This document shows, piece by piece, positions 18,414 through 24,394 of a DNA stretch of 32,068 nucleotides. How positions within the stretch are numbered: the first letter of the stretch is position 1; every line of letters starts with the position of its first letter. The notes under the pieces are model-generated. The model did no database searches. It had not been told where the DNA came from and saw nothing but the letters and a program-made list of their open reading frames with translations. The position numbers and the translations under genes are program-made. Source of the stretch: J084 sp964471405 (lineage in GTDB: Bacteria; Pseudomonadota; Alphaproteobacteria; Sphingomonadales; Rhodothalassiaceae); the NCBI GenBank assembly GCA_964471405.1, contig CAYYGH010000029.1, forward strand, positions 1 through 32,068, written 5' to 3'.

Positions 18414-18463
18414 GGAACGGCCGAGCCCGTCTTCCTTGCCTTCCTGCCTCTTTCGGCCGTTCC
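18414..18463. repeat. 11-bp perfect inverted repeat with 28-base spacer
   Basis: GGAACGGCCGA (18414-18424) and TCGGCCGTTCC (18453-18463) are exact reverse complements. They lie just beyond the stop of the TenI-like gene. The spacer is strongly pyrimidine-rich on the plus strand. There is no T-run beside it, so it is not a standard terminator, though it may still end or stabilise the convergent transcripts. Apart from this and the terminator at 18210-18269, I see nothing in 18178-18475. Confidence 0.45.
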
Positions 18464-18475
18464 TCCGTCAGCCGT

Positions 18476-18557
18476 TCAGGAAGGGAGGGGGCGGTCCGGC
18501 TTGCGGTCCGGCGCGTGCCCGGCAGCCGCCAGCCGGGACCAGTAGCCGATCGCGGCG
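18476..18557 (-). other. detached 3' end of the TenI-like gene, left of the assembly gap
   Basis: If the duplicated 55-bp copy at 18503-18557 is taken as the same sequence as 18658-18712, the minus-strand frame of the TenI-like gene continues through HAPDR and KPDRPLPS to a TGA at 18476-18478. That gives a clean natural stop. Across the gap as written (100 N plus 55 bases = 155, not a multiple of three) the frame is wrong and runs on falsely as far as 17743. Confidence 0.7.
18503..18557. repeat. left copy of a 55-bp identical sequence flanking the N gap
   Basis: The 55 bases ending at the gap are identical to the 55 bases that follow it (18658-18712). The exact length and the position against both gap edges indicate two contig ends that share one k-mer-sized overlap rather than a biological repeat. 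Confidence 0.93.
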
Positions 18558-18657
18558 NNNNNNNNNNNNNNNNNNNNNNNNNNNNNNNNNNNNNNNNNNN
18601 NNNNNNNNNNNNNNNNNNNNNNNNNNNNNNNNNNNNNNNNNNNNNNNNNNNNNNNNN
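18558..18657. other. assembly gap, 100 N
   Basis: Exactly 100 undefined bases, the conventional placeholder for a gap of unknown size. Both edges carry the same 55-bp sequence, so the real gap length is probably zero or negative. Confidence 0.99.
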
Positions 18658-18712
18658 GCGGTCCGGCGCGTGCCCGGCAGCCGCCAGCCGGGACCAGTAG
18701 CCGATCGCGGCG
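18658..18712. repeat. right copy of the 55-bp identical sequence flanking the N gap
   Basis: Identical to 18503-18557. It lies inside the TenI-like gene on the minus strand and encodes the GYWSRLAAAGHAPDR end of it. Confidence 0.93.
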
Positions 18713-19410
18713 AATCCGTCCGCCAGGCCCCGCAGGCGGCGCATGCGGCCGGCCGTCATGCCGCCGAGCGCCAGAATCCGCCGGGATCGATCGGCGCGCC
18801 GCAGATGCCGGGCGAGCCGGGCAAAACGGTACACATCGAGAGGACGGGCATGCGGATGGCTGGCCGTCGCAAAAACGGGAGAGACCAGCAGAACCGGCAC
18901 ATGCAGCCTGCGGGCCAGCCGGCCTTCGCCCATATCATGCACGGCCGCACTCATCGGCCGCAGGCGCTGCCGGCGGCGTGCAGCCTGGCCCGGCAGCCGC
19001 ATCATCCAGGCCGGCAGATGCCGGCCTTTCACCCGCAGCGGCAGACCGGAAGCCTGCCGGCGTCCGCCCGCCACCCACAGAAGCCGACGCTGGGCGGCGC
19101 ACAGCCGCGCCAGCCGGAGAAGCATGCCCCCTGCCGCTCCATCCTCATCATAGCAGCGATAGAGCACGGCCACCTCGCGTGGCAGGCGGTTCAGCAGGGC
19201 GAGCATCTCTTCGCCCGACCGCTCGGGCGTGAAGATCAGCACCGCGGCCGGCGCCTCCATCCCGTCAGGGCATGCCCGCTTGCGCCGGCGGGCGAGAAGG
19301 GCCCGCAGGGCGAACCACTCTTCCCGGGCCCGCGCCGGAATGCCTGTGGCGATCTGCTGCCGGTTTCTCATGGTGGCGTGTGGTTGCCTCTTGTCAGCGA
19401 CGGGAGGCAT
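18658..19410 (-). CDS. thiamine phosphate synthase/TenI-like protein, interrupted by assembly gap
   Basis: The 251 codons right of the gap encode the barrel of a thiamine-phosphate-synthase/TenI family protein. AAVLIFTPERSGEEMLALLNRLP resembles the first strand. Phosphate-binding-like glycines are at LALGGM, and DGFAAIGYW is the last strand. The N-terminal 50 residues are Arg-rich and not conserved-looking. Family members either couple thiamine precursors or isomerise aminothiazoles. The divergent alphaproteobacterial group seen here lacks clear evidence of either activity, so no symbol is given. The natural stop is at 18476-18478 once the duplicated 55 bp is collapsed, giving 260 residues. 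The start ATG 19410 has a weak AGG; ATG 19371 is an alternative. It is divergent from yggS. Confidence 0.7.
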
Positions 19411-19475
19411 GACTATGGCCTGATCCGCGCCCGTCTTCCAGACGGGAAATCCGGCAAACGGGGAACGCAGCGGCC

Positions 19476-20213
19476 ATGGCAGATCCGCAGGCGATGATGG
19501 CGATGGATCCGGACCCCGATCTCGTGGCGGCCATCGCAGGTCGCGCCCGCGAGATCACGGACCGGATTCGTGCCGCCCGGCTGGCTCACGGACTGCCGGC
19601 GGAAGGGGCGCAGCTGGTGGCGGTCTCGAAAAGCCAGCCTGATGCCCGCATCCGGGCGGCGCTGGCTGCCGGGCTGCGGGTCTTTGGCGAGAACCGGCTT
19701 CAGGAGGCCCAAGTCCGCTGGAGGGCGGTGAAAGAGGAGATTCCGGATCTCGTGCTCCACTTTGTCGGCCGCCTGCAGCGCAACAAGGTGGCCGATGTGG
19801 TGGCGCTGTTCGACGTCATCCACAGCATCGATCGCGAAAGACTGATACCTCCTCTCGCCCGGGCGATAGCGCGTCAGGGGCGGATGCCCGAGCTGCTCGT
19901 GCAGGTGAACACCGGCGGCGAGCCGCAGAAGGGCGGGGTGTTGCCGGGCGAGCTTCCGCGCCTTCTCAAGGCGCTTGAGAAGGCGGATCTTCCCGTCGCC
20001 GGGCTCATGTGCATTCCGCCGGTTGATGACGAGCCGGCGCTCCATTTCGCCCTGCTCAAGGAGCTGGCCCGCCGCCACGGCCTCGCCAGGCTGTCGATGG
20101 GCATGAGCGGCGACTATGAGATCGCGGCCGCCTGCGGAGCGGATTATCTGCGTGTCGGAACGGCCCTTTTCGGCCCCCGTCTTCCTCTGCAGAAGCGGAC
20201 GGATGCGGCCTGA
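19476..20213 (+). CDS. yggS: YggS family pyridoxal-5'-phosphate homeostasis protein
   Basis: A 245-residue fold-type III PLP-binding protein. The PLP lysine is Lys52 in LVAVSKSQP. FGENRLQEA and HFVGRLQRNKV are the standard motifs, and LSMGMSGDYEIAAACGADYLRVGTALFG is the phosphate-binding C-terminal signature. It has no known catalytic activity and maintains PLP and amino-acid balance in the cytoplasm. GxG-type residues are intact. The start ATG 19476 gives an N-terminus some 15 residues longer than many homologs; ATGs at 19494 and 19503 are possible. It is divergent from the TenI-like gene by 65 bases, and 147 bases separate it from the Rrf2 regulator. Confidence 0.94.
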   Translation: MADPQAMMAMDPDPDLVAAIAGRAREITDRIRAARLAHGLPAEGAQLVAVSKSQPDARIRAALAAGLRVFGENRLQEAQVRWRAVKEEIPDLVLHFVGRLQRNKVADVVALFDVIHSIDRERLIPPLARAIARQGRMPELLVQVNTGGEPQKGGVLPGELPRLLKALEKADLPVAGLMCIPPVDDEPALHFALLKELARRHGLARLSMGMSGDYEIAAACGADYLRVGTALFGPRLPLQKRTDAA

Positions 20214-20245
20214 GCCCGCCACTCGCCCGCCTCCTCACGAAAAAG

Positions 20246-20262
20246 TGATTCAAAGTTGATTC
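20246..20262 (+). promoter_or_regulatory. possible operator: TGATTC direct repeat, 11-bp period
   Basis: TGATTC occurs at 20246-20251 and 20257-20262, one helical turn apart, in an AT-rich patch (with TCAA-AG-TTGA symmetry at its centre) upstream of the Rrf2 gene. It could be an autoregulatory site for that protein. This is weak evidence based on position and base composition only. Confidence 0.25.
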
Positions 20263-20360
20263 GCCCGGCGCCCGGCCGCTCGGCCATAGTGTGACGGCCC
20301 GGATCGTGTGGCTGAAACAGAAGCGGTGCGGGTTCGCATGAGAAGAGCTTGCAGGCGAAA

Positions 20361-20825
20361 ATGTGGGGGAAGGAGATGGAGATCTGTGATCGTCGGCTGC
20401 TGCATGTTCTGGACGCATTGCTGTGGATTGCCGACCATACGGATGCCGAGCGGGCGCTGGCCCAGCGGCGCCTCGCCCAGCTGCAGGGGGTGCCAACCCG
20501 TTTTCTCGAACATCATCTCCAGCGCCTGGTGCGGGCCGGCATTCTGACGGGCAGTCGCGGGCCCCGCGGCGGCTACCGTCTCGCCCGCCCGGCCGAGCAG
20601 ATCTCCCTGGGCGAGGTGGTGGCGATCGTGCGCGGCCACCGCAGACGGGAGGGGGCGAAGCACGAGATCGCCAGCCCCTATGCGGAAACCGCGATCCTGC
20701 CCCTTGTCGCCGAGATCGAGGAGACGATCGCCCACCTGCTTCATTCACGCACTCTTGCCGATCTTCTGGCCGCCCATCGCAGGGCAGGGGGGGCTCCGCA
20801 ATCCCGCCTGGAGGACGTGGCATAG
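20361..20825 (+). CDS. Rrf2 family transcriptional regulator
   Basis: A 154-residue DNA-binding protein of the Rrf2 family. The winged helix-turn-helix spans about residues 10-75. The recognition helix region (LAQLQGVPTRFLEHHLQRLVRAGILTGSRG) is followed by the characteristic wing PRGGYRLARPAEQISLGEVVAIV. The three cysteines that bind an Fe-S cluster in IscR and NsrR are missing; only one cysteine, near the N-terminus, is present. It is therefore probably not an Fe-S sensor of the usual kind. The start ATG 20361 has AGG upstream; ATG 20376 is directly abutted by AAGGAG and is less likely. It precedes a MoeB/ThiF-type gene on the same strand by 264 bases and may regulate it. Confidence 0.85.
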   Translation: MWGKEMEICDRRLLHVLDALLWIADHTDAERALAQRRLAQLQGVPTRFLEHHLQRLVRAGILTGSRGPRGGYRLARPAEQISLGEVVAIVRGHRRREGAKHEIASPYAETAILPLVAEIEETIAHLLHSRTLADLLAAHRRAGGAPQSRLEDVA

Positions 20826-20881
20826 CGCAAGGGCCGGCCCATGCGGCGGGCCCTGCCGGGGGCCCCGCCTGTGGCGGGAAT

Positions 20882-20911
20882 GCCCGCGGGTGAATGAGAT
20901 GCCCCGCGGGC
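20882..20911. repeat. 9-bp GC-rich inverted repeat after the Rrf2 gene
   Basis: GCCCGCGGG (20882-20890) and CCCGCGGGC (20903-20911) are exact reverse complements around a 12-base loop. The stem is strong but has no T-run. It lies in the 264-base gap between the Rrf2 and MoeB/ThiF genes, where a further GC-rich hairpin (about 20839-20870) can be drawn. It may attenuate or separate the two transcripts. Confidence 0.35.
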
Positions 20912-21089
20912 CGACCGCCCGTGCGGCAGACGGCATCCGCGCCGGCCCGATATTCTTGAGAGCCTGATGCCGGCAGGGGGGCGGATGGCGGAAGAGCGTT
21001 CCGCCGGGTTCTTGCCGGGCGGGCCCTCTTCATGCCAAAGGCGGGAGGGCCGGAGCCGGTCCTGCTTCTGCCGGAAAGCGCCGCTTGCC

Positions 21090-21911
21090 ATGACGCCGGA
21101 ACAGCTCGAACGCTATGCCCGCCATATCGTGCTGCCCGAGATCGGTGGTCCGGGGCAGAGGCGGCTGCTCGAATCCGCCGTCCTGCTGGTGGGTGCCGGC
21201 GGGATCGGGGCCCCGGCAGCCCTCTATCTGGCCGCGGCCGGTGTCGGGCGCATCGGGCTTGTGGATGACGATGTCGTCTCGCGGTCCAATCTTCAGCGCC
21301 AGATCCTCTATGAGGAAGCCGATATCGGGCGCCCGAAGGTCGAGGTGGCGGCGGCGCGCCTGGCGCGGCTCAATCCCGACTGCCGGATCGAGCCGCATCC
21401 TCTGCGTCTTGAGGCCGGCAATGCCCGCGCTCTGATTGCCGATTATGATCTGGTGGTGGACGGCAGCGACAATTTCGCCACCCGCCTCGTGGTCTCGGAC
21501 GCCTGCGTGCGCAGCCGGCGGACCCTCGTGTCCGCGGCCATCCGCCGTTTCGAGGGACAGCTTGCCGTCTTCAAGCCGCATGAGGATGCCGCCCTGCCCT
21601 GCTATCGCTGCTTCGTGGGGGGTGCGCCCGCGCATCTGGAGGAGACGCCCTGTGCCGAGCTCGGCATTCTGGGTGCGGCGGCCGGTGTGCTGGGAAGCTG
21701 GGCGGCGGCCGAGGCGGTCAAGGAGCTCGTGGGCGGCCTGCCGACGCTGGCCGGGCGGCTGTTGATCGTGGATCTGCTCGAAGGCCGCAGCCGCCGCATC
21801 GTTCTGCCGGCGGATCCGGCCTGCGGCCATCAGGCCATGCTGGCCGAATCGGAAGAGAATCCGCGGCCGAGACAGGCTTCCCGGTCGAGATCCACCAGTA
21901 CCGGGACGTGA
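21090..21911 (+). CDS. HesA/MoeB/ThiF family adenylyltransferase (E1-like)
   Basis: A 273-residue E1-like enzyme that adenylates the C-terminus of a small sulfur-carrier protein (MoaD- or ThiS-type). It starts with RYARHIVLPEIGGPGQ and has the ATP-binding loop LLVGAGGIGAP (32-42), the arginine stretch SRSNLQRQILY (64-74) and the acid motif DGSDNFATR (124-132). The first zinc pair is CYRC (Cys171, Cys174). The second pair, normally CPxC, is here DPAC (Asp242, Cys245), so one cysteine is replaced. Cys188 in TPCAELG is conserved. There is no rhodanese domain. The start ATG 21090 matches the family; the open frame upstream to 20967 is not supported. The last 82 bases overlap xth tail-to-tail. Confidence 0.9.
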   Translation: MTPEQLERYARHIVLPEIGGPGQRRLLESAVLLVGAGGIGAPAALYLAAAGVGRIGLVDDDVVSRSNLQRQILYEEADIGRPKVEVAAARLARLNPDCRIEPHPLRLEAGNARALIADYDLVVDGSDNFATRLVVSDACVRSRRTLVSAAIRRFEGQLAVFKPHEDAALPCYRCFVGGAPAHLEETPCAELGILGAAAGVLGSWAAAEAVKELVGGLPTLAGRLLIVDLLEGRSRRIVLPADPACGHQAMLAESEENPRPRQASRSRSTSTGT

Positions 21912-22705
21912 TCGCTCGGCCGTTCCCAGCCGCGTGCCTCGCGCAGGACGATGACATCGGCCACCGCTCCGCCGAGAGCGGGACTCGTCCACACATGATC
22001 GAGCCGCCGGCCGCGATCGGATGCCGCCCAGTCGCGGGCGCGATAGGACCACCATGTGTAGAGCTTCATGGGGCGGGGGTGGCGCAGCCGCACCGCGTCC
22101 ACGAAATCATGGGCCTCCTGCAGGCGCAGCAGGCGCTCCGTCTCCTGCGGGGTGTGACTGACGACATCCAGCAGCGCCTTGTGCGACCAGACGTCTTCCG
22201 GATGGGGTGCGACATTGAGATCGCCGAGCAGGATGACCGGCTCGCGCAGATGCGCGGCCCAGGCGATCATCTCGTCGAGAAAGGCGAGCTTGTGGGCAAA
22301 ACGCGGGTTTTCTTTCGGGTCCGGGATGTCGCCGCCAGCCGGGACGTAGAAGTTGTGCAGCATGACCCCGCCGGGCAGACGCGCCGCCAGATGCCGGGCG
22401 TCGTCGGCCCCGCACCAGCTGTGCGCGGTCTCGTCCGCAAGAGGCAGGCGCGAGAGGATGGCCACGCCATTGTAGCCCTTCATGCCGCGCACCAGCTGAT
22501 GGGGGTAGCCGAGCGCGGCAAAGGCCTCGCGGGGAAAGAGATCGGCTGCGACCTTGGTTTCCTGCAGGCAGAGGATGTCGGGCCGCCAGTCGGCGACCAG
22601 CCTTTCGACAAGCGGCCAGCGGGCGCGCACGGAATTCACGTTCCAGGAACACAGGCGGATATGGTCCATCGACCGCATGGTGCTGGGGCGATCCGGTCTC
22701 GTCAT
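21830..22705 (-). CDS. xth: exodeoxyribonuclease III (AP endonuclease)
   Basis: A 291-residue exonuclease-endonuclease-phosphatase family enzyme that cleaves at abasic sites and removes 3' blocks. It has LCSWNVNSVRAR at the N-terminus, the metal-binding QETK (Glu49), GDLNVAP (Asp162, Asn164) and the catalytic SDHVPV (Asp264, His265). LDHVWTSP is the usual late motif. The start ATG 22705 lies 14 bases after the stop of the upstream unknown gene and has GAGAG nearby. ATG 22669 would match the shorter family N-terminus and cannot be excluded. The C-terminal 20 residues after the catalytic core overlap the convergent MoeB/ThiF gene. Confidence 0.93.
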   Translation of the reverse strand: MTRPDRPSTMRSMDHIRLCSWNVNSVRARWPLVERLVADWRPDILCLQETKVAADLFPREAFAALGYPHQLVRGMKGYNGVAILSRLPLADETAHSWCGADDARHLAARLPGGVMLHNFYVPAGGDIPDPKENPRFAHKLAFLDEMIAWAAHLREPVILLGDLNVAPHPEDVWSHKALLDVVSHTPQETERLLRLQEAHDFVDAVRLRHPRPMKLYTWWSYRARDWAASDRGRRLDHVWTSPALGGAVADVIVLREARGWERPSDHVPVLVDLDREACLGRGFSSDSASMA

Positions 22706-22719
22706 TCTCTCATCGGGTT

Positions 22720-23316
22720 TCAGTAGAGGTGGAAGCTGGCTCCGATCAAGGCGAGAGGCCAGCGGCCGCGTTCGAACAGGCGGAAGCGCAGGGCGAAGGG
22801 GTGGGCGGGGCCGCGCTCGCCGGTGAGCAGGAGGGCGGCGTCCACCGTGGCCGCCACGGCGGCGCCCACCGCGGCGTCCAGCAGCTGCGGATCGGTACCG
22901 GGCGGAAAGACGCCGTCTTCCTCGATCGCCCGTCCGGCCGTTACCGCAGCCAGCCCCTTGATGATCTCCACCGCATCGAAGAGCCGCTCCGGATCGGCCA
23001 TCCGGGCGGTTGCCCCTGTCAGGAGATCCTGGCGCAGCTGATCTTCCTGGGCGCGCAAAGGCGCGGCTGCCTCGATATCCGTGAGGACATCGGCGGCATC
23101 ATGCGGCGATTCGGTGAGGGTGACATCGCCCTCCGACAGGCCCAGTGCGGCGAGATAGTCCCGGGCGAGGCTCACCGTGGCGGGGGCGAGCGGCTCTCCC
23201 AGAGCCGAAAACCATGAGACCCGTCCGAGATAGCGCCCCAGACGCGGCCAGGCGGCCAGGGTCTGCTCCTCGCCGGCGATCATGTCCAGGGCGGTAAAGG
23301 GATGGGTCATGCGCAT
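22720..23316 (-). CDS. conserved-looking protein of unknown function, coupled to xth
   Basis: A 198-residue soluble, mostly helical protein with no signal peptide and no cysteine or recognisable catalytic motif. The N-terminal half contains RLGRYLGRVSWFSALGEPL and then an acidic stretch. The centre is Ala/Asp/Glu-rich. The C-terminal half has an Ala-rich helix (AAVGAAVAATVDAALLLTGE) and a basic aromatic end, RFRLFERGRWPLALIGASFHLY. I do not recognise the family. The start ATG 23316 has GGGGA eight bases upstream; ATG 23310 follows closely. It ends 14 bases before xth, so the pair is probably co-transcribed. A terminator for the candidate sRNA lies 73 bases upstream. Confidence 0.72.
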   Translation of the reverse strand: MRMTHPFTALDMIAGEEQTLAAWPRLGRYLGRVSWFSALGEPLAPATVSLARDYLAALGLSEGDVTLTESPHDAADVLTDIEAAAPLRAQEDQLRQDLLTGATARMADPERLFDAVEIIKGLAAVTAGRAIEEDGVFPPGTDPQLLDAAVGAAVAATVDAALLLTGERGPAHPFALRFRLFERGRWPLALIGASFHLY

Positions 23317-23388
23317 GCCGGAATTCCCCAATCTGCAAGCACGCTCTGCCGGAACATCTTCTTCGTTTCGACACCGCCCGGCCGGCAG

Positions 23389-23431
23389 AAAAGACGAAAG
23401 CGCCCGGTCGAGGGGGGCATCGACCGGGCGC
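23389..23431 (-). terminator. strong rho-independent terminator of the candidate sRNA
   Basis: A perfect 12-bp stem, GCGCCCGGTCGA (23400-23411) against TCGACCGGGCGC (23420-23431), has an 8-base loop. Read on the minus strand it is followed by TTTCGTCTTTTC. The loop on that strand is UGCCCCCC. Confidence 0.8.
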
Positions 23432-23508
23432 AGCCGTTAACGGCGTCGCTTGAGCGGTCTAACCGGGAAGTGGGGGGCACAACTCCGGGAGGGGACGACC
23501 GCTCAAGT
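23390..23508 (-). ncRNA. candidate trans-acting small RNA with duplicated C-rich loops
   Basis: The 236-base gap between lolA and the unknown gene contains an independent transcription unit of about 119 nt. A promoter (23515-23542) is followed by an 11-bp closing stem (CTTGAGCGGTC at 23449-23459 with GACCGCTCAAG at 23497-23507). Next comes a 12-base palindrome, GCCGTTAACGGC (23433-23444), and then a terminator. In the RNA the 37-base apical region holds CCCCUCCC and UGCCCCCC, and the terminator loop again shows UGCCCCCC. Such C-rich loops can pair with G-rich Shine-Dalgarno regions, as known for C-rich-loop sRNAs (for example RsaE in Staphylococcus and GsrN in Caulobacter). Homology to any named sRNA is not established. 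There is no coding potential of note. Confidence 0.62.
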
Positions 23509-23514
23509 GTTTTG

Positions 23515-23542
23515 AACATAGGACATTCGGAATTAAAGTCAA
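23515..23542 (-). promoter_or_regulatory. sigma70-type promoter of the candidate sRNA
   Basis: On the minus strand TTGACT (23542-23537) and TATGTT (23520-23515) are 16 bases apart, with an AT-rich spacer unlike the surrounding sequence. The predicted start of transcription is near 23508, right at the base of the sRNA stem. It starts 11 bases beyond the lolA stop codon. Confidence 0.6.
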
Positions 23543-23552
23543 GACCGCAGGC

Positions 23553-24293
23553 TCACATTCCGCGCCGCTTGCGACGCATCGCCCGTCGCGGGTCCTTGAA
23601 ACGCCATGCGGAAGCGGCGATGGCGACATTCTTCTGCGTGTCAAAAAGCCGCACCTCGATCACCCCGCCCTGGCCGTCCGGAACCCGCCAGCCCAGCCAG
23701 GACAGGGCGGACCCTTCCCGGGCGAACAGCAGGAGGGCGGAGCCCCGGTCGGGATGTGCGGGATCGGCCACCTCCACCCAGAAAAGGCGCGGGATCGGAC
23801 CGGGGTGGATGGCCCGGATCGCCTGCTTGAGGCGCTGCGGATCGGGCTTCTTTCCCAGAAGCGGGGCCAGGGCGGTCTGATCTGCGGGCCAGCGGCTGAC
23901 GGTGCCGGCCTGCTCGTCCACGAGCGAGACCTGCCGGCCGTCGGAGACGATGAGCAGCGGCGTCCCGTCGGTATAGGAAAAGCGGAAGCGCCCTGGCCGC
24001 TCCCACAGGAAGACGCCTTCCCGGCGGGTGCCCTTCGCATCGATCTCGACGAAGCGGGCTTTCATGCTGCGCAGGTCCGCAAAGAAGGACGCCACGGCCC
24101 GGGCCAGCTCCTCGGCGGCGGGCGCACCCTCGGGGGCCGGTTTCTGCGTCTCTGTCGGCGGATCTGCGCGGGCGGAAAGTGGACAGCACAGGCCCGCCAT
24201 CCCGACGATCAGGACGAGAACGCCCACAAACGCCGCCCCTGCCGGACGCCGGGGGAAGGAGGATGCCGTCTTGAGTCGCCGTTCCTTGCGCAT
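23553..24293 (-). CDS. lolA: outer-membrane lipoprotein carrier protein LolA
   Basis: A 246-residue periplasmic chaperone that takes lipoproteins from LolCDE to the outer membrane. A Sec signal peptide with hydrophobic core AAFVGVLVLIVGMAGL ends near LSARA-D. The mature part has the LolA pattern: SFFADLRSMKARFVEI, then GVFLWERPGRFRFSYTDGTPLLIVSDGRQVSLVD, then RRWSRWPADQT-like and late LSWLGWRVPDGQGG. The C-terminus is basic (RRAMRRKRRGM), which is unusual. The start ATG 24293 yields the signal peptide; upstream in-frame ATG 24398 would precede it by 35 residues and is rejected. It follows ftsK by 101 bases on the same strand, a common alphaproteobacterial order. Confidence 0.88.
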   Translation of the reverse strand: MRKERRLKTASSFPRRPAGAAFVGVLVLIVGMAGLCCPLSARADPPTETQKPAPEGAPAAEELARAVASFFADLRSMKARFVEIDAKGTRREGVFLWERPGRFRFSYTDGTPLLIVSDGRQVSLVDEQAGTVSRWPADQTALAPLLGKKPDPQRLKQAIRAIHPGPIPRLFWVEVADPAHPDRGSALLLFAREGSALSWLGWRVPDGQGGVIEVRLFDTQKNVAIAASAWRFKDPRRAMRRKRRGM

Positions 24294-24394
24294 GGTCCTG
24301 CCTGAAAGACGGGAGCGGCCGGAAGACTGGCGCCGCTCTCCTGAACGCCGCGTGAATGCGCCCCCCTTTCCGGCCCGGCCGGAAAGCCCCGCGA

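Noticed and set aside
17743..18557. Continuation of the TenI-like minus-strand frame left of the gap, antisense to the porin-like gene
   Set aside because: It exists only because the N block plus duplicated 55 bp shifts the frame by two bases; the collapsed sequence stops at 18476.
23449..23512. Plus-strand terminator reading of the 11-bp stem followed by TGTTTTG
   Set aside because: No plus-strand gene ends before it, and the minus-strand reading has a promoter and a much better terminator, so the stem is assigned to the sRNA.
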